A stretch of DNA of 64,000 nucleotides from Campylobacteraceae bacterium. GTDB lineage: Bacteria; Campylobacterota; Campylobacteria; Campylobacterales; Sulfurovaceae. A model generated the notes under the pieces. It ran no database searches. It saw only the letters and a list, made by a program, of their open reading frames with translations, and had not been told where the DNA came from. Every line of letters begins with the position of its first letter. Positions within the stretch are counted from its first letter, which is position 1. The stretch spans positions 62,001 to 126,000 of the forward strand of contig JAMOOQ010000012.1 in the NCBI GenBank assembly GCA_027100635.1, in the 5' to 3' direction. A program made the position numbers and the translations under genes. This document shows, in pieces, positions 34,402 to 43,928 of this stretch.

Positions 34402-35355
34402 TTAATACCCCCCTTTTTTATATACACTTTTATGATTTATATATGTTAAATCACTTTTATAATCTTTATCTCTTCCATATACTACATCAAAATAAGCACT
34501 TTGAAGTTTTTTTGTCATTTCACCTCTTGCTCCATTACCTATCTCTCTATGGTCTAATGAATTTATTGGTGTTACCTCTGCTGCTGTTCCTGTAAAGAAT
34601 GCTTCATCACAAATATAAATCTCATCTCTTGTGATATTTCGTCTTTCAACTTTTATGCCAAACTCTTCTGCAAGTTTTATAACAGTTGCTTGTGTGATTG
34701 ATTCAAGTGAATTATCATTTGGTGGAGATACTAAAACACCATCACGAACAATAAATAGACATTCACCAGTTCCTTCTGCTGCAAAACCATTCTCATCAAG
34801 CATTAAAGCCTCTTCAAAACCAGCTTCAATTGCTTCATATTTTGCCATTTGAGAATTTAAATAATTTGCTGCTGCTTTTGCTTTACCAAAAGTTGAACGG
34901 TTAGGATTTCTTGTGATTGATGATGTACAAACTTTAATACCATTCTCTAATCCTTCATCACCCAAATATGCACCCCATTCCCAAGCAGCAATCATTGTAT
35001 GAACAGGAGCATTTATATGATGAACACCCATTTGACCATATCCTAAATATATTAAAGGGCGAATATATATATTTGCTCCACTTTTAAATTCATTTGCTTT
35101 TAACAATTTTATATGAGCTAATCTTACCTCTTCAAGAGTAATATTAGGTTTTATTGCTGTGATTTTTGCTGAATTATACAATCTTTTACAATGTTCATCA
35201 AGCTTAAAAATTGCCAATCCATTATCTGTTTGATATGCTCTTGTACCTTCAAATACAGCATTACCATAGTGTAATGTATGTGTAAGAACATGAACTTTGG
35301 CATCAGCCCATTTTACAAGTTCTCCATCCATCCATATATATTTAGATTCTTTCAT
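34402..35355 (-). CDS. ilvE: Branched-chain amino acid aminotransferase
   Basis: 317 residues from the ATG at 35355, which has GGAG 9 bases upstream; a TTG 15 bases earlier is in frame but less likely. Family motifs: ESKYIWMDGELVKWADAKVHVL-type start, THTLHYGNAVFEGTRAY, the PLP-lysine region FGKAKAAANYLNS and EGTGECLFIV. It makes valine, leucine and isoleucine from their keto acids. It heads the minus-strand unit ilvE-SPFH-hisIE-dnaB-comEC. Confidence 0.95.
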   Translation of the reverse strand: MKESKYIWMDGELVKWADAKVHVLTHTLHYGNAVFEGTRAYQTDNGLAIFKLDEHCKRLYNSAKITAIKPNITLEEVRLAHIKLLKANEFKSGANIYIRPLIYLGYGQMGVHHINAPVHTMIAAWEWGAYLGDEGLENGIKVCTSSITRNPNRSTFGKAKAAANYLNSQMAKYEAIEAGFEEALMLDENGFAAEGTGECLFIVRDGVLVSPPNDNSLESITQATVIKLAEEFGIKVERRNITRDEIYICDEAFFTGTAAEVTPINSLDHREIGNGARGEMTKKLQSAYFDVVYGRDKDYKSDLTYINHKSVYKKGGY

Positions 35356-35503
35356 ATTTAATAACTCCAAGTTTATTTATTATTTATTTAAAAGAGATAT
35401 TATCAGAAAAATGATTAAAAGGTGATTTGATTTTATTAAAGAAATCACATCTCTAATATATAAAAAGGTACTATATTAAAATAATTTCTTTAGGATATTT
35501 GAA

Positions 35504-36004
35504 ATGCTTAAAATTAAAATATATTTATTATTGCTTATTATGATACTTTTATTTAGTTCTTGTAGTTCAAGAAGAACCACACCATATATTCGTACTGTAA
35601 ATAATGCTATACTTTTTGCATCTCCAGAGGGTAAGATAGTTTTAAGAACAGCACATAATATGGCTTATGATAAATCTGTAGTGGTTAGAGGTTCTTGCTG
35701 GAACTATATTAACGCAATATATAAAAAAGCAGGTTTTAATGGGTATAAAAAGAGTAAAATTATATTTAAAGGTAGCAAAAGAGGATCTTATGCAGATCAA
35801 AAGATAATTCAAAGAGGAGATTGGCTTTATTATGTTAATTATTCATATCATAATGTGGGACATAGTGGAATTTTTGTAGCATGGATGAATTATTCTAAGA
35901 AAAAAGCACTAATGTTAAGTTATAAAGGCAGTGGAAGAGTCCCTGCAAGATACAAGATATATAATTTATCTGGTGTATATCGTATAAAAAGAGGAAAAAT
36001 ATAA
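35504..36004 (+). CDS. Lipoprotein with NlpC/P60-like cysteine-histidine arrangement
   Basis: 166 residues. A signal peptide ends in the lipobox FSSC (C20). The mature part holds VVVRGSCWNYINAIYKKAGF, with C65 at the start of a helix, and later HNVGHSGIFVAWMN with H120 on a strand, the spacing and context of an NlpC/P60 papain-like fold. In that family C and H are catalytic and cut peptidoglycan peptides. Sequence similarity is weak and a third polar residue was not identified. It precedes the SDR gene by 2 bases. Confidence 0.6.
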   Translation: MLKIKIYLLLLIMILLFSSCSSRRTTPYIRTVNNAILFASPEGKIVLRTAHNMAYDKSVVVRGSCWNYINAIYKKAGFNGYKKSKIIFKGSKRGSYADQKIIQRGDWLYYVNYSYHNVGHSGIFVAWMNYSKKKALMLSYKGSGRVPARYKIYNLSGVYRIKRGKI

Positions 36005-36006
36005 AT

Positions 36007-36753
36007 ATGAAAATTTTAATTACAGGTGCTAGTTCAGGGTTAGGTAGAGCTATATCTTTACATTATAGTAAACCAAATACGACCTTATATCTCTTAGCAA
36101 GACGAAATGAATTACTTTTAGAAGTGGCAAAACAAGCAAGAGAAAAAGGTGCTATTGTATATATTTATAGTGTTGATGTTAGTGATTTTGATGCTCTTGC
36201 AAATATTACAAAAGAGATTGCTTTAAAAGAGGATAGTTTAGATATGATAATTGCAAATGCTGGAGTATCTGTTGGACATAATCATAATGGTCATACAAAA
36301 TTTAGTGATTTTAAAAGAGTAATTGATATTAATTTTCTATCTATTCATGCACTTTTAGAGAATCTTTTACCATTATTAAAAAGCGGTTCAAAAGTTGTGT
36401 TAATTTCATCTTTAGCATCAATTATAACAATGCCATCTTCAATTGCATATAGTAGCTCAAAACGAGCTTTAAATGCTTATGCACAAGGTTTAAGAGTTTT
36501 ATTAAAAAAAGATAATATTTATCTTATAAATATTTTGCCAGGGTTTATTGTATCTCCGATGACGGATAAAAATAGTTTTAATATGCCTTTTTTAATGAAT
36601 ACAGAAGATGGAGTTACTAGAATTATTAAGGCAATAGAGAAGAATAAAAAATGTTATGCTTTTCCAAAGAGATTTTTTATTCTTATTAAGATAATATCTT
36701 TTTTACCAATTAAAGTACGAGATGATTTAATATTAAAATATAGTGTCAAATAG
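36007..36753 (+). CDS. Short-chain dehydrogenase/reductase (SDR) family protein
   Basis: 248 residues, classical SDR length. Cofactor motif TGASSGLGRAI near residue 6, NAGVSVG near 86, catalytic serine in VLISSLAS and YSSSKRALNAY (YxxxK) near 145-155. The arginine pair after the first glycine-rich loop (LLARRNE) suggests NADP preference. The substrate is unknown. The gene follows the NlpC-like lipoprotein by 2 bases, so the two may share an operon. Confidence 0.88.
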   Translation: MKILITGASSGLGRAISLHYSKPNTTLYLLARRNELLLEVAKQAREKGAIVYIYSVDVSDFDALANITKEIALKEDSLDMIIANAGVSVGHNHNGHTKFSDFKRVIDINFLSIHALLENLLPLLKSGSKVVLISSLASIITMPSSIAYSSSKRALNAYAQGLRVLLKKDNIYLINILPGFIVSPMTDKNSFNMPFLMNTEDGVTRIIKAIEKNKKCYAFPKRFFILIKIISFLPIKVRDDLILKYSVK

Positions 36754-36791
36754 TTTTAATTTTGAAATATTTTATGAAGTTTTATTTTTAG

Positions 36792-36866
36792 TGGCTCCGG
36801 ATACTGGATTCGAACCAGTGACCAAATGATTAACAGTCATCTACTCTACCGCTGAGCTAATCCGGA
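36792..36866 (-). tRNA. tRNA-Asn (anticodon GTT)
   Basis: Reading the minus strand, the acceptor arm TCCGGAT pairs with ATCCGGA, the D-loop is TTAGCTCAGCGGTAGAG, the anticodon stem-loop GACTGTTAATC exposes GTT, and the T-arm is CTGGTTCGAATCCAG. CCA is encoded after the G discriminator. The gene is 75 nt including CCA. Confidence 0.95.
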
Positions 36867-36942
36867 ACAATTACTTTTAAGTATTTCTACTTGTTAGTGG
36901 GCGAAATTATACAGAAATAAAAATCTTTTGTCAAGTCTTTTT

Positions 36943-37851
36943 TTAAATTTTATAAAAAAAGACCCCATTAGAATCAACTTTCTTGATTTTATCATCTTTT
37001 AAAAGTATTTTTAGTCTATTTTTAGTATTCTCATCAAAAAGTATCTCTACATCATCATCTGTCAATGGTCTTTTAAAAAGTGTTGCCAAAATCTCATTAT
37101 TATTATAATTAGATGGTGTAGCAGTAATATTTTTTCTTGATGCAATATATATCGGCAAAGATGAATCAAAAAGTAGTGATATATCTCTAAGTTTATCATA
37201 ATTAATTGCACTAATTGGATATGCTGGTGGTCTATCTACAGAACCGATATCAATTCTTGTTGGTAAAAGTTGTAGCAAAAACTCATTTAATGCTTTAATA
37301 TGCTCTTTTTTATCATTAATAGTTTCAACTAATAATATCTCTATCACAAGATTACCACTATAAATATTTTTAAACTCTAAAAGCCCTTTTTTAATATCAT
37401 CTATTGTAATACTTTTAAATGCACGGTCAAGTTTTTTTAAACATTTAGCATCAATACAATCTAAAGATAATTTTACAGTATCTAATTTTTTTAATGATTG
37501 TTGAATATTTTTATTATAGATAGTACTGCTATTAGTTAAAATAAGAGTTTTAATATCACCTTTAATTAGATTAATATTATCAATTAACTCATCAAGATAT
37601 GGGTATAAAGTGGGTTCACCATTTGCAGTAATTGTAATTGCATCAATATTTTTATATTTATTTAGAGAGTCTTTTAACTCTGATAGAATATCTTCTGCAG
37701 ATATAATATCGCTATATTTATCTACTGTTTTATTTGGGGAGAGTTCGCAATATAGACAATCAAAATTACACTGCTTTTTATTAGGACTTAAATCTATCCC
37801 TAATGATCTTCCGAATCTTCTTGAATTAATTGGTCCAAATATAATATTCAT
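36943..37851 (-). CDS. Radical SAM protein (COG0731-type, wyosine-enzyme-like)
   Basis: 302 residues. The N-terminal cluster motif CNFDCLYCEL (CxxxCxxC) binds a 4Fe-4S cluster and SAM; the start MNIIFGPINSRRFGRSLGIDLSP is diagnostic for this uncharacterised subgroup, which resembles the radical SAM half of TYW1 but lacks flavodoxin. ITANGEPTLYPYLDELI follows as the GE motif. A C-terminal helical part (about 210-302) is typical too. The substrate is unknown, perhaps tRNA or protein modification. Confidence 0.82.
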   Translation of the reverse strand: MNIIFGPINSRRFGRSLGIDLSPNKKQCNFDCLYCELSPNKTVDKYSDIISAEDILSELKDSLNKYKNIDAITITANGEPTLYPYLDELIDNINLIKGDIKTLILTNSSTIYNKNIQQSLKKLDTVKLSLDCIDAKCLKKLDRAFKSITIDDIKKGLLEFKNIYSGNLVIEILLVETINDKKEHIKALNEFLLQLLPTRIDIGSVDRPPAYPISAINYDKLRDISLLFDSSLPIYIASRKNITATPSNYNNNEILATLFKRPLTDDDVEILFDENTKNRLKILLKDDKIKKVDSNGVFFYKI

Positions 37852-37931
37852 AATTTCTACTTAGTGGGGATTTGATTTTTAATTAGTAAAATCTACAAAA
37901 GCCAAAAGACTTCTGTAAATATAGATAGAAT

Positions 37932-38324
37932 CTATCTTTTTGAGAACTGAGGAGATCTTCTTGCTTTCTTTCTACCTGGTTTCTTTCTTTCCACTACTCT
38001 TGAATCTCTTGTAACTAGTCCCATTGGTTTAAGGATTAGTCTAAATGACTCTTCGTATTGAATTAAAGCTTTTGTAATACCATGCTTAAGAGCATCAGCT
38101 TGTGCTGAATAACCACCACCTAAAGTAGTCGCTTTAATATTTACTGCTTCTAGTTGCTTTGTAGCATCTAAAGGAAGTCTAACTTTCATTTTAAGTGTTT
38201 CATGTCCACCTAACCACTCATCAAGAGTTTTACCATTGATAACCATCTCACCATTTCCTGGAGTTAGCCAAACTTTAGCAATAGCACTTTTTCTTTTACC
38301 TGTTGCATATAATGTTGTTGCCAT
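37932..38324 (-). CDS. rpsI: 30S ribosomal protein S9
   Basis: 130 residues. Starts [15 protein letters not shown], contains [21 protein letters not shown] and ends with the basic [15 protein letters not shown] tail that reaches the tRNA in the P site. It follows rplM by 2 bases in the usual L13-S9 operon. Confidence 0.97.
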   Translation of the reverse strand: MATTLYATGKRKSAIAKVWLTPGNGEMVINGKTLDEWLGGHETLKMKVRLPLDATKQLEAVNIKATTLGGGYSAQADALKHGITKALIQYEESFRLILKPMGLVTRDSRVVERKKPGRKKARRSPQFSKR

Positions 38325-38326
38325 AT

Positions 38327-38752
38327 CTAGTTTCCTTTGTTAAATTGAGCAGTATGAGGATGTTGATCACCTACATAAACTTTTAATTTTTTAAGCATAT
38401 CACGACCAAGATAAGTTTTTGGTAACATACCTCTTACTGATAATCTATATAATTTTTCTGTACTATTCTCTAGCATATCACTAAGTTTTTTGCTCTTAGT
38501 ACTACCAAAATAACCACTATGAGTAAAATACTCTTTAGCTTGTAATTTATTTCCTGAAAATTTAACTTTTTCAGCATTAATAATAACAACATAATCTCCA
38601 CAATCTACATTTGGAGTAAATGATGGCTTATGTTTACCTCTTAGGTATGTTGCTACTTGTGTAAGAATACGACCAAAAGTTTGACCTTCTGCATCGATTA
38701 ATATCCAATCTCTCTCTACTTCATGAGGTTTAACTACTGATGTTAGTTTCAT
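38327..38752 (-). CDS. rplM: 50S ribosomal protein L13
   Basis: 141 residues. [20 protein letters not shown] near the start, a [16 protein letters not shown] strand and the conserved [19 protein letters not shown]. First gene of the L13-S9 operon; AAGGAGA lies before the ATG. Confidence 0.97.
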   Translation of the reverse strand: MKLTSVVKPHEVERDWILIDAEGQTFGRILTQVATYLRGKHKPSFTPNVDCGDYVVIINAEKVKFSGNKLQAKEYFTHSGYFGSTKSKKLSDMLENSTEKLYRLSVRGMLPKTYLGRDMLKKLKVYVGDQHPHTAQFNKGN

Positions 38753-38870
38753 GATGTCTCCTTGTTATTTTTTAATCTATATCTCAAATTGATAATTAAA
38801 GTTGGTGGAATTATAGTGAATTTTACTTAAAGTTTATTGAAATTAAGAAAGGTTTAAAGAATTTCTGAAA

Positions 38871-38937
38871 TGGTAACCACAAGAATTACCACTACAGTTT
38901 ATTATTTTGTAGGGATTCCTCTTACTGGGTTACCCTA
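38871..38937. repeat. Family-B repeat between sucD and rplM
   Basis: TGGTAACCACAAGAATTACC, CACTACAG and TTTGTAGGGATTCCTC, ending GGGTTACCCT: a diverged copy of the family-B palindrome, downstream of sucD in its direction of transcription. Confidence 0.65.
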
Positions 38938-38947
38938 AATTAAAATT

Positions 38948-39817
38948 TTAGCCTAAAACTTTAGCAATTGCTTTTCCAATATCAGCAGGAGAAACAACTA
39001 CTGTAACACCAGCAGCTTCAAGAGCTTCCATTTTTTCTTTTGCAGTTCCAGCACTTCCTGAAACAATTGCTCCAGCATGACCCATTGTTTTACCTTTAGG
39101 TGCAGTTTGACCAGCAATAAATGCAACAACTGGCTTAGTGATTTGTTCTTTAATAAGCTTAGCAGCCTGAATTTCTAAATCACCACCAATTTCACCAATC
39201 ATAACGATTGCTTTTGTATCTGGATCAGCTTCAAACATTGGTAAAATCTCTTTATATGAAAGACCAATAATTGGGTCTCCACCAATACCGATAGCAGTTG
39301 TGATTCCATAACCTTCATTACATACTTGGTTTGCACCTTCATAAGTTAATGTACCAGACTTAGAGATAAGCCCAACATTTCCTTTTTTGAAAATCATACC
39401 TGGCATAATACCAATTTTACACTCTTCAGCAGTGATAACACCTGGACAGTTTGGCCCAAGTGTTTTCATACCATGTTTAGTAGCATGAGCTTTAGCCATT
39501 TGCATATCTTTAACAGGAGCTCCCTCTGTAATAATTACAGCAAGTTCTATTCCAGCTTCTGCAGCTTCCATTACAGCATCACCAACAAAAGCAGGTGGTA
39601 CAAAAATCATAGAAACAGTAGCACCAGTTGTTGCAACTGCTTCAGCAACTGTATTAAATACTGGTTTATCTAGGTGTAGTTGACCACCTTTATTTGGAGT
39701 AACTCCACCAACAATATTTGTACCATATGCAATACATTGTTCAGAGTGAAAAGTTCCCTCTTTACCTGTAAAACCTTGAACGATTACTTTTGAATCTTTA
39801 TTTACTAAAATACTCAT
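38948..39817 (-). CDS. sucD: Succinyl-CoA synthetase alpha subunit
   Basis: 289 residues. A CoA-binding Rossmann domain ([29 protein letters not shown]) and the phosphohistidine region [15 protein letters not shown]. It interconverts succinyl-CoA and succinate in the TCA cycle with SucC. It overlaps the interposed nuclease-fold-like gene by 4 bases (ATGA), not sucC directly. Confidence 0.96.
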   Translation of the reverse strand: MSILVNKDSKVIVQGFTGKEGTFHSEQCIAYGTNIVGGVTPNKGGQLHLDKPVFNTVAEAVATTGATVSMIFVPPAFVGDAVMEAAEAGIELAVIITEGAPVKDMQMAKAHATKHGMKTLGPNCPGVITAEECKIGIMPGMIFKKGNVGLISKSGTLTYEGANQVCNEGYGITTAIGIGGDPIIGLSYKEILPMFEADPDTKAIVMIGEIGGDLEIQAAKLIKEQITKPVVAFIAGQTAPKGKTMGHAGAIVSGSAGTAKEKMEALEAAGVTVVVSPADIGKAIAKVLG

Positions 39818-40455
39818 TTATTCCCCTTATCTTTACAATACAAACTCTTTACAGCTTGTAGATTTTTATATATAATTATTAAATCATCTATTTTTAAACT
39901 ATCATAACTTTCAGAAGAAAATAAAATATATTTATCATTTTCTTTTATAAGTTTTAGAAAATGCCAATATTGTCTTATATTATAACTTCCTAAGATAGGC
40001 TTATTACCATTCTTGTTAATAGTTACTAATAGTTCAGATAATAATTGCCATTTAGGATGTCCATTTGGAATACTTTTTTTATACTCTTGAATAAAAAAAA
40101 ATGGTTCTTCAGGAACTATTGTTCCACTTGCTAACATAAAATCTGTTTTACCAGAAATAATTATATTATCAAATTCAAAACTTAATTCTCTTTCAAACCA
40201 CTCTCTAACATTATTACCTCTTAATGAAATATCATATAAGATAGGCGATATAAAAAGCATTTTAATCTCTTCTTCTGAATATACAATAAAATCTTTTTTA
40301 TGTTCAGAGATTAATTTATTTAATAATTTTTCACTCTCTTTAGATATATTAATCTTTGATATATCTAAAATATTATTATCTTCTTTTTCTTCTATTGAGA
40401 AGTAATCAAATAATTTTAATGGTGAAATATTTCCAAATGTCAATCTAAGTTTCAT
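39814..40455 (-). CDS. PD-(D/E)XK nuclease-fold-like protein, embedded between sucC and sucD
   Basis: 213 residues, no named family. Residues 98-128 read as a restriction-endonuclease-like core: [11 protein letters not shown] with D105, a short loop, then [10 protein letters not shown] with E124-x-K126, and a helix containing WQLLSELL after it. The pattern D-(18)-E-x-K plus a following Q/L-rich helix is typical of PD-(D/E)XK proteins. The start overlaps the sucC stop by one base (TAATG) and its stop overlaps the sucD start (ATGA), so translation of all three is coupled. Substrate and role are unknown. Base use resembles the neighbours apart from more AT-rich codons. Confidence 0.7.
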   Translation of the reverse strand: MKLRLTFGNISPLKLFDYFSIEEKEDNNILDISKINISKESEKLLNKLISEHKKDFIVYSEEEIKMLFISPILYDISLRGNNVREWFERELSFEFDNIIISGKTDFMLASGTIVPEEPFFFIQEYKKSIPNGHPKWQLLSELLVTINKNGNKPILGSYNIRQYWHFLKLIKENDKYILFSSESYDSLKIDDLIIIYKNLQAVKSLYCKDKGNK

Positions 40456-41633
40456 TAGTTACCTTTAGCTGCCTCAACAGCTTTTGCTGCACCATCACCT
40501 AAGTCATCACCAACAATTAAGTTTGCAATATTAGCATTCTTTAAAATCTCTGCAGCTTCTGGAGCATTTGTTCCATCAAGTCTAACGATTACTGGTACAT
40601 TTACATCGGTAATTTTAGTAGCTTCAATAATACCATTTGCAATTCTATCACATCTTACAATTCCACCAAAGATATTTACAAAAATAGCTTTAACTTTTGG
40701 ATTTTTAAGGATGATTTCAAAACCTTTTGCAACAGTTTCAGCATTTGCTGAACCACCAACATCAAGGAAGTTCGCAGGAGTTCCACCCATATGATTAATT
40801 GTATCCATAGTACCCATAGCAAGACCAGCACCATTTACCATACAACCAATTTCACCATCAAGTGCTACATAAGATAAACCATATTTAGCAGCTTCAATTT
40901 CATCAGCATCTTCTTCAGTTAAATCTCTCATAGCTGAAACTTCTGGTTGACGTCCTAATGCAGAGTTATCAAAGCCCATTTTTCCATCAAGTGCTAAAAA
41001 TTCTCCAGCTCCTGTTCTTACTAATGGATTAATCTCTATCATTTCAGCATCATTTTCCATATATAATTTAAATAATTTTTGTGCAAAAGTAATAATATTT
41101 CTTTGTTCAGCTTTATCTGTAATACCTAAGCTAAATGCAAGTTGTCTTCCGTGAAAACCTTGGAAACCAATAGCAGGATCAACTGGAATTGTTATGATTT
41201 TCTCAGGAGTATTTTCAGCAACATCTTCAATATTCATACCACCTTCAGTAGAAGCCATAATTAGAGGCATCTCTAATTTTCTATCAAGAACAACAGAAAG
41301 ATATAACTCATCTTGAATATCAGCACCATCTTCAATATATAATTTTTGTACTAATTTTCCAGCAGCATCAGTTTGGTGAGTAACTAAAGTCATCCCAAGA
41401 ATTTCATCAGCTAATTCTCTAACTTCTTCTAAAGATTTAGCAAGTTTTACACCACCACCAAGTCCTCTACCACCTGCGTGAATTTGTGCTTTAACAACCC
41501 AAATTGGACCACCTAATTCTTTTGCAGCTTCAACAGCGGCATCTACAGATTCAACCATAATTCCTTTTGGAGTTGGTACACCATATTTTGCAAAAATTTG
41601 TTTTGCTTGATACTCATGAATATTCACTATCAA
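40455..41633 (-). CDS. sucC: Succinyl-CoA synthetase beta subunit
   Basis: 392 residues. ATP-grasp domain starting NIHEYQAKQIFAKYGVPTPKG, a HAGGRGLGGGVKLAKS loop, then a C-terminal CoA-ligase domain with NIFGGIVRCDRIANGI. Forms the alpha-beta enzyme with SucD; nucleotide preference is not read from sequence. It lies 108 bp downstream of mdh, so mdh-sucC-X-sucD is a plausible TCA operon. Confidence 0.96.
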   Translation of the reverse strand: MIVNIHEYQAKQIFAKYGVPTPKGIMVESVDAAVEAAKELGGPIWVVKAQIHAGGRGLGGGVKLAKSLEEVRELADEILGMTLVTHQTDAAGKLVQKLYIEDGADIQDELYLSVVLDRKLEMPLIMASTEGGMNIEDVAENTPEKIITIPVDPAIGFQGFHGRQLAFSLGITDKAEQRNIITFAQKLFKLYMENDAEMIEINPLVRTGAGEFLALDGKMGFDNSALGRQPEVSAMRDLTEEDADEIEAAKYGLSYVALDGEIGCMVNGAGLAMGTMDTINHMGGTPANFLDVGGSANAETVAKGFEIILKNPKVKAIFVNIFGGIVRCDRIANGIIEATKITDVNVPVIVRLDGTNAPEAAEILKNANIANLIVGDDLGDGAAKAVEAAKGN

Positions 41634-41741
41634 TTCCTTTTAAACTTTTATTAAAATATTATAGTATAACTAAAAGCAATCTATAATTAATCTAAGATAA
41701 TTAAAAATATAATTTACTTATATGTACATTATTTACACAAT

Positions 41742-42668
41742 TTAAGATAAAATGGCAATACTATCTTTAATTGATATTACACAATCATCTAGTTGAGTTT
41801 TAATGCTCTCCTCTAATGGTAATTCAATGATTTTTTCAACACCATTTCGTCCTAAAACAACGGGCACTCCCAAAGTTGTATCTCTATATCCATATTCCCC
41901 ATCTAAGACAACTGATGATGGTATAATCACTTTTGAATCATTTAATATAGCACTTACCATCTCTGTTATGGCTCTTGCTGGTGCATAATATGCAGATGTT
42001 TTAAGATGTTTAACAATTGTTGCTCCACCTGATTTTGTATCTTCTATTATATTATCTATATCGCTTTTTCCAATAAGTTGATTAATTGGTACTCCTGAAA
42101 TTGCACTTATTGTTGGACAAGGTAACATCTTTTCCCCATGTTCACCTAAAACCATAGACTTAATTTGAGAAGAGTCCATTGCTGTTTTTTTAGCAATATA
42201 ATAAGACATTCTTGCACTATCTAACGCTCCTGCCATCCCTATAATTCTATTTCTTTCAAGTCCACTCTCTTTATACATTAAATATGTCATTACATCAAGA
42301 GGATTTGAGACACATATAATAATTGCTTTTGGTGAATATTTTACTATATTTTTTGTTACATCTTTTATAATCTTAGAATTTATATCTAGCAAATCATTGC
42401 GTGTCATATTTGCTTTTCTTGGTACTCCTGCTGTTACAATAACAATATCACAATTTATCATATCAGCAGGTGTTAGTGCATAATTAATAATTGTAGCTTT
42501 TGATGAAAAACTAGTAGATTGTTCTATATCTATCGCTTTCCCAATAGCAACATCAGTCACTATATCATATAATATTATCTCTGTACAAATCTCTAACATT
42601 GCCAAACTATATGCTGTTGTAGCCCCTACTAAACCAGCCCCTATAATCCCTACTTTTCTTTTTAACAT
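41742..42668 (-). CDS. mdh: Malate dehydrogenase (LDH-like type)
   Basis: 308 residues. NAD motif GIIGAGLVGATTAYSL, the substrate loop VPRKANMTRNDLLDIN and active-site LGEHGEKMLP. The arginine in the VPRK loop, where lactate dehydrogenases have Gln, indicates malate/oxaloacetate. The family also contains lactate enzymes, so activity is inferred from that residue and from the adjacent sucCD TCA genes. Confidence 0.9.
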   Translation of the reverse strand: MLKRKVGIIGAGLVGATTAYSLAMLEICTEIILYDIVTDVAIGKAIDIEQSTSFSSKATIINYALTPADMINCDIVIVTAGVPRKANMTRNDLLDINSKIIKDVTKNIVKYSPKAIIICVSNPLDVMTYLMYKESGLERNRIIGMAGALDSARMSYYIAKKTAMDSSQIKSMVLGEHGEKMLPCPTISAISGVPINQLIGKSDIDNIIEDTKSGGATIVKHLKTSAYYAPARAITEMVSAILNDSKVIIPSSVVLDGEYGYRDTTLGVPVVLGRNGVEKIIELPLEESIKTQLDDCVISIKDSIAILS

Positions 42669-42799
42669 AATAATCTCCTCTAAAAGCTTTATAATAATAG
42701 CTTGTTGCTTAGAGATAGAATTGCTTTATAAATATATTAATAATTAATATGAAATTGAGTATAATTAAACAAATTAAAACTACATAAAAGGTAAAAGTT

Positions 42800-43249
42800 A
42801 TGAAAAACTTCCATAATCAATTAGAGAAATATTCTCGTCAATGTGATGAGTTGATATTAAATAAACATCTTAAATTGCTATTAGATAAAGCTAAGGAATC
42901 TATAGAAAGTATAGAGGTAGAAGATCTTTATATTTTAGATAATAAACTTATACTTATAGATGTGAGAGAACCAGAAGAATTTGGTTCTGGATATATTAAC
43001 GCTCATACAGTATTAACCATTCCAAGGGGTAAATTAGAGTTTATGGCAATTGATGAAGTGGCAAAAAAATATGGTCAAGATAGCCATATTGTAACATATT
43101 GTCTAAAAGGTTCAAGAGGATTACTCGCAGCTTATCAACTAAAAAAACTTGGTTTTACAAATGTAAGAAACTTAAATGGTGGTATTAGTAAATGGTTATC
43201 TAAAGGTAACACAATTCATAGTTATTTAGGTGAATTAACACTAGCATAG
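42800..43249 (+). CDS. Rhodanese-like domain protein
   Basis: 149 residues. A helical N terminus of about 40 residues precedes a rhodanese domain with LIDVREPEEFGSGYI and the active loop CLKGSR (C101 to R106), matching CX4R; HTVLTIPRGKLEF is typical too. Such proteins carry persulfide sulfur; the N-terminal extension is shared with some epsilonproteobacterial members. RBS AAAAGG precedes the ATG. Monocistronic, just before rpsU. Confidence 0.88.
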   Translation: MKNFHNQLEKYSRQCDELILNKHLKLLLDKAKESIESIEVEDLYILDNKLILIDVREPEEFGSGYINAHTVLTIPRGKLEFMAIDEVAKKYGQDSHIVTYCLKGSRGLLAAYQLKKLGFTNVRNLNGGISKWLSKGNTIHSYLGELTLA

Positions 43250-43360
43250 ATTATTTATTTGGATTAATTAGATACTTATTATTTTTAAGTTATAATATTA
43301 ACTTAATTAATCATTTCTATAAAATTTATAGAAAATTTGATAAGAGAGGGGGTGACTGTA

Positions 43361-43573
43361 ATGCCTGGTATCGTTGTTAAATCAAGAGACTCTTTTGATG
43401 ATGCTTATAGAAAATTCAAAAGACAATGTGATAGAAACCTAATAGTAACTGAATCAAGAGCTAGACAATATTATGAAACTGCTACTGAAAAGAAGAAGAA
43501 AGAAAAAATTGCTACTCGTAAAAAGATTCTTAAAAAGCTATTTATGCTTAGAAGATATGAATCAAGACTATAA
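43361..43573 (+). CDS. rpsU: 30S ribosomal protein S21
   Basis: 70 residues from the ATG at 43361, with GGGGGTGA upstream; an in-frame ATG 24 bases earlier lies before that Shine-Dalgarno site and is rejected. It begins [20 protein letters not shown] and ends in the basic helix [17 protein letters not shown], both S21 signatures. S21 helps initiation by holding the anti-Shine-Dalgarno region. Confidence 0.95.
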   Translation: MPGIVVKSRDSFDDAYRKFKRQCDRNLIVTESRARQYYETATEKKKKEKIATRKKILKKLFMLRRYESRL

Positions 43574-43589
43574 TCTTTATAGCTATTGT

Positions 43590-43610
43590 TGTGGGTAATC
43601 TTTACCCACA
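43590..43610 (+). terminator. Hairpin after rpsU
   Basis: Perfect 9-bp arms TGTGGGTAA/TTACCCACA with a 3-base loop, 16 bases after the rpsU stop. There is no T-run, so terminator function is only probable. Confidence 0.5.
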
Positions 43611-43928
43611 CAAGATTAGTGTTGCCTAAAATCATCTCTTTTATTAATCAAATTTAATCCTCTTTAATTATAATATTTTCCCCTATGATAAATTTATTTT
43701 AAGCTTATTTGAAGATTTTAAAAAATATGAAAAGTTAGTAAAAAATTATATGAATCATAAACAAAATGGTACCCACTTTAAGTATTGTATATTGAATTTA
43801 TACTTTTTCTAAGTCTATTTGTCCGACATTCATCACCCCTATAAACTTAAACGAATATAATAAGTAATTAATATATAAACTAGGAGGATAGCATCTGTTT
43901 TACAAAAATAAATAAAATAAAAATAAAA
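43611..43928. other. Gene-free stretch of about 320 bp before the transposase remnant
   Basis: No intact gene. One short plus-strand frame around 43690-43815 encodes an LFEDFKKYEKLVKNYMNHKQ peptide and is then stopped; it has no start, homologue or neighbour I can name and may be debris. An AGGAGG-like sequence at 43882-43887 precedes the transposase remnant and may be its old ribosome-binding site. Confidence 0.45.

Noticed and set aside
39814-40455. Insertion sequence or phage gene between sucC and sucD
   Set aside because: No inverted repeats, no transposase motif; overlaps with both neighbours imply an integrated cistron.
41742-42668. Assignment as L-lactate dehydrogenase
   Set aside because: The substrate loop has VPRK (Arg) rather than a Gln-containing loop, and the gene precedes sucCD.
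43690-43815. Small frame with an LFEDFKKYEKLVKNY peptide before the IS remnant
   Set aside because: No start codon with a ribosome-binding site, no recognisable family; kept only as a note on the gap.
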